From: Hennigella sp045617465
GTDB lineage: Bacteria > Bacillota_I > Bacilli_A > Mycoplasmatales > Mycoplasmoidaceae
NCBI GenBank assembly: GCA_045617465.1
Contig: JAZLIQ010000005.1
Coordinates: 1 to 30,259, forward strand
Direction: 5' to 3'
DNA: 30,259 nucleotides
The translations under genes and the position numbers were made by a program. The notes under the pieces are model-generated. The model was given only the letters and a program-made list of their open reading frames with translations. It was not told the DNA's origin and searched no databases. Positions 30,208 through 30,259 of the stretch are shown here, one piece after another. The first letter of the stretch is position 1. Every line of letters begins with the position of its first letter.

Positions 30208-30259
30208 TGGTAGCAGGGGTGAGACTTGAACTCACGACACCCCGGGTATGAGCCGAGTT
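30208..30259 (-). tRNA. tRNA-Met elongator (CAT), cut by window end
   Basis: The 3' part only: anticodon arm with loop CTCATAC, T-arm GTGAG-TTCAAGT-CTCAC, acceptor 3' strand CCCTGCT, discriminator A and encoded CCA. The 5' part lies outside the window. Loop and T-arm resemble elongator Met rather than Ile2 or fMet. Confidence 0.85.

Overview
This window comes from a mollicute (Mycoplasma/Ureaplasma-type, wall-less Firmicute). Nearly every long gene reads through in-frame UGA codons where the family has tryptophan, so UGA means Trp here (genetic code 4), and UGG is also still used. The DNA is AT-rich, genes are tightly packed and often overlap, and surface lipoproteins are common. The 16S rRNA and the gene order of the deo, tpiA-gpmI and tRNA blocks resemble the pneumoniae-type lineages (M. 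pneumoniae, M. iowae/penetrans, Ureaplasma), but I cannot name a species. A choloylglycine-hydrolase-type lipoprotein and Listeria-Bacteroides-repeat lipoproteins suggest a vertebrate mucosal or gut host; that is an inference.

Layout. 1-4763: rRNA operon on the minus strand (promoter, 16S, tRNA-less spacer, 23S), with both RNase III-type processing stems visible. 4974-6059: tandem lipoproteins A and B (+) with almost identical signal-peptide DNA. 6083-13675 (minus): dagK-deoD-deoC-deoA-pgm-tpiA-gpmI, a probable operon that can route nucleosides to glycolytic intermediates. 13745-16697 (+): galU-galE-GT2, which makes UDP-sugars and probably glycolipids, divergent from dagK. 16701-19787 (minus): ruvX-trmR-trhP1-trhP2, four overlapping genes matching the Bacillus yrrK/yrrM/yrrN/yrrO block for 5-methoxyuridine at tRNA wobble position 34. 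19816-20544 (+): a sirtuin. 20570-23171 (minus): two paralogous lipoproteins C and D of about 430 residues. 23352-24831 (+): two coupled genes of unknown function. 24817-28373 (minus): pheS-pheT behind a phenylalanine T-box with a non-consensus but covarying antiterminator. 28434-29714 (+): lipoprotein Ntn-hydrolase. 29749-30259 (minus): tRNA cluster Met-Ile2-Ser-fMet-Asp-Phe, with the first gene cut by the window end.

How it works together. DeoD and DeoA release (deoxy)ribose-1-phosphate. The phosphohexomutase-family enzyme can plausibly isomerise it, DeoC yields glyceraldehyde-3-phosphate plus acetaldehyde, and TpiA and GpmI belong to the same glycolytic trunk. GalU and GalE supply UDP-glucose and UDP-galactose to a GT2 enzyme, while the divergent lipid kinase acts on lipid alcohols such as diacylglycerol. 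The most notable items are the mo5U34 module in an organism type not expected to make prephenate, the T-box architecture, apparently leaderless promoters, and a lipoprotein whose catalytic cysteine lies 39 residues after its lipid-anchor cysteine.
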